From positions 2,610,688 through 2,674,687 of the forward strand of contig BROE01000023.1 of the NCBI GenBank assembly GCA_036571765.1: DNA of 64,000 nt. Direction: 5' to 3'. Below the pieces are notes generated by a model. The model searched no databases and had not been told where the DNA came from. It saw nothing but the letters and a program-made list of their open reading frames with translations. This DNA comes from Plecoglossus altivelis. Lineage: Eukaryota; Chordata; Actinopteri; Osmeriformes; Plecoglossidae. Positions 61,464 to 64,000 of the stretch are shown piece by piece. Positions within the stretch are counted from its first letter, which is position 1. Each line of letters starts with the position of its first letter. The translations under genes and the position numbers were made by a program.

Positions 61464-63088
61464 AACCCGTCCGTTCCAATTAGGACCGTTTGTTTCGCTT
61501 CGTTCCGGTAAAGTGGCCAGAGCAGACTCGCGGTTGCCTTCTTGCGGGCCGCACCCTCTGCTGTACCTAGCGCACCTCCTCATCCATCAACTGCACGGAG
61601 TTTCATCCAGGAGTGTTTAGTAGACACGCGGCGACCACCTCATGTAATCAGGAGCTTGTGGCAGCGTGGAGTAATTATCCGTACCTTCAGAACACCCACA
61701 CATGTGCCTCTGCGGGGACCTATAGCAGGCACTCCTCTCAATAGGGGTATTTATTCATGAAATTAAAGTGCAATTAAAACTGGTCGGCTGCTGAAGGTGA
61801 TTACGCTCATTTGCATAGTGAACTGAAATTGTTTCCTTTTTTCCCCTTCGCAAGGTGCCTCAGCTATCCTCCCTTGATATGTTTCAATTTCATGTTTTTT
61901 TTTTCCCTTAACATATGCATGTTGCCCCCTCAGAGTTTGTTTTTTTTCGGGGGTCCAAAAGAAAGTTTAACGGCTGTTTTAAAAAGCGTTTTAATTTAAG
62001 TTTGATTTGTTTGAATGAGACGCCGAGATATCAATCAGCGCTCCATGTGACAGTCAAAACAATGGAGAGGAGAGATTAAACTCAGCTCAATCCATGAGGA
62101 ACTTTATGCCATCAATAAACTCCAGACAACTCGTAAACACGAAGCTAAAATCCAATCCCCAAAGATAAACAAAAGCATTTTGCTCTCATATTTCCGAAGC
62201 ACGACGCTATCTAATTTACAATGTTGCTCATGTTTGGAGGCAAATGGGGAGCTATTATATGAGCCTGAGACCAAGAACAACCTCATCACTCCTCGCATTA
62301 TCACTGTCTAAGCCCAGGACGAAACGCAGAGTCTAACATTCCAGCCCTGTCGGAGGCTAAAGCGCGTCTCAGCCAGGATGTGGAAGGACCCCTCCCGGCT
62401 GATTGGCCGAGGCGTCCAGGCCGGGCCTGATACTGGGTGACGGGATGTCATGACTGCTCCAGCTGTCAGACACACAGCTGTTCTTTTTCCCCTCCAGTGA
62501 GCGGGGCTGCAGTTACCCTGCAGCCAGATAAATTATAGTGGTCGCGCCGGTGTGGTATTGCTGCAACTAGCCAACTTGTGGCGTATTGTGGTCAAGGGTG
62601 CGCGTGTGTGTGATGGTTGAACTACGCCTACACCTAGTGTGTGTGTGTGCTTGCGCACACAAAGACACAGCCCAACAAACCCATTCAACAAGAGAAAGAT
62701 GTTTGCACTGAGGCAACACACCAGTGGCGGCAGGAGCAAGCTACAGTCCTTCACTCTCTCCAGTCCAGTAAATACATCGTCCCTCTGGGCTGAAGCCATT
62801 TGCATGGCTGTAAAACCAATAATATTGGACGTCGCCCTCTCTTATTCGTTCGTTTTCATTCGATAATCATCAGCCTCCTCCACAGAAATGGGATTCGCCA
62901 TGGCCTACGCAATATCTTCCAGAGTGATCTGCCGTTGCTGTTGAAACCAGAGGAAAAAGCCAAGATAGAAAAGATGGCAAAAACCCAAGCCGCGAAGATA
63001 CCACGGAGATCTGATCTCATATTAACACCCAGGCCCATCATTAAAATGCTAATATTTTTGCAGATGCAGAGAGGAGAACTAGTCAAAC
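61464..63088. repeat. Right arm of giant inverted repeat
   Basis: Near-exact reverse complement of 56605-58228, except at 62531-62636 where the CA microsatellite is replaced by a corrupted version. It probably does not exist as separate genomic sequence. Confidence 0.95.
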
Positions 63089-64000
63089 AACATTTAAAGC
63101 GAGCTGGTGAGCGAAAATATGTTGGGGGACGTAGCAGCAGTCTAGAGAGACGTAATATGCATAGGCACAATCTATTCTCGCTTTTAGCCGGATGCTCCCT
63201 ACTGTCTACTTTTTTGCCATCAGGTGTTCCCTGATATCGACTACACTGCGCCTGTTGGCACAAGAATTAGCATATTGTCTCGGCATCCGCAGTAATAAAA
63301 ATTGTCACAGACCGAGCCACAATGCTATTAGTCTGCGTAGAATGTAGAGCAGCCAGCGCAAAGTAACATAGCAACGCAACACCAGGAATATGCTCAATAG
63401 CACGGCTAGCAGGCATGGCCCAGGAACTAATGCGGGATGAACGTGCTGTGAGGCGTGGACCGACGCCACCGCAGCGATCTTACTATTGCTGCGCGAGGCG
63501 TGCTTTCTCCACCCCGATAGCAGATGAGCCCCCACGCATGTCAAGGATGAAAGACAAGCACCCTCATGTACCGCCAATTGCTCTGCATGACAATGAGAAC
63601 AACGCGGATGTTATTCCATGAGTAGAATGATGGAGGTAGACGAGGATGAGAGCAGAGAGGGAGAGCGCGCATCACGAGCGCTTGGGGGGGGGTGTGGATG
63701 AAGGGCATGCGGGTGACGGAGGGTCTCGAAGAGAGAGGAGAGAAGCGAGGACGCACCGCGGGGAGTCCGGTGCAACTTTCCCTGAGGCTTGGGTGAACTC
63801 GGGACAACTTGCAGTGCTCATGAAGCGGACGTAACCTGTGCAGGGCCGGCGGCTGCTCCGCCGAACGAGGCTGCGCGACCGTAGCTTTCATCAGAGCTTC
63901 CGTATCGTCTGCAACCCCTGGCTCCAAACGGAGTCGAGAGACAAAGGCGGGTGTGGAGCCGCAGGAGGCGAACGGAGGCCGCAAGCTAGCATCCAGCGAT
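63089..64000. other. Probable noisy continuation of the mirror copy
   Basis: Scattered reverse-complement resemblance to about 56150-56600 continues: e.g. CATGGCCCAGGAACTAATGC at 63414 against the complement of 56388-56413, and 63770-63810 against about 56150-56190. The position sum drifts upward, so this side has gained bases. Resemblance is weaker than in the arms. No independent gene is recognised. Confidence 0.4.

Overview
The window looks like non-coding vertebrate DNA, most likely from a teleost fish. There is no operon-like packing and no long conserved reading frame. CA/TG and GA/CT microsatellites are dense. Two tRNA-derived SINEs (7.9 kb, with a recognisable tRNA-Cys head, and 51.9 kb) carry the 3' tail seen in many fish SINEs (GCTTTGGAT..AAGCG..TGCTAAATGA type). 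CpG is depleted in most of the window but clusters in a few islands. I recognise no protein-coding gene with confidence. The long open frames are by-products of simple repeats whose unit is a multiple of three, or of CT/GA-rich tracts.

Layout. 1-1.03 kb: a block present twice in tandem, 607 bp apart. 1.85-10.3 kb: CpG-rich patches among CT/GA/CA-rich DNA, with a ZNF143-type promoter motif (4.60 kb), a tRNA-Cys SINE (7.9 kb), an exon-like segment (9.46-9.53 kb) and a CTCF-type motif (9.86 kb). 12.85-12.96 kb: a second exon-like segment. 13.7-14.2 kb: a (CA)n array and an AGC/AGT triplet array. 15.5-15.8 kb: a decayed ~29-bp minisatellite. 16.5 kb: a second CTCF-type motif. 18.96-19.42 kb: a 463-bp run of N flanked by the same 37 bases on both sides. 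20-50 kb: gene-desert or intron-like DNA with several blocks rich in homeodomain and POU-type motifs, separated by microsatellites. 55.07-55.57 kb: a 21-bp minisatellite with a 147-bp higher-order period. 56.6-63.1 kb (probably to the window end): one very large imperfect palindrome centred near 59.8 kb.

The palindrome is the most striking structure. It looks like a sequencing or assembly artefact, a long read that turned back along its own complementary strand, rather than biology. Its outer arms are almost identical, while its core and a CA-rich patch differ in the insertion-rich way of uncorrected single-molecule sequence. The tandem block at 1-1.03 kb and the N gap with overlapping flanks point to the same assembly-quality problem. 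Sequence beyond about 59.8 kb should not be treated as independent genomic sequence.

The biological content is probably regulatory: candidate enhancer-like blocks, CTCF-type sites, CpG islands, and a few small exon-like segments whose reading frames happen to be compatible. They could belong to an unrecognised gene or to a non-coding transcript. I found no convincing new system.
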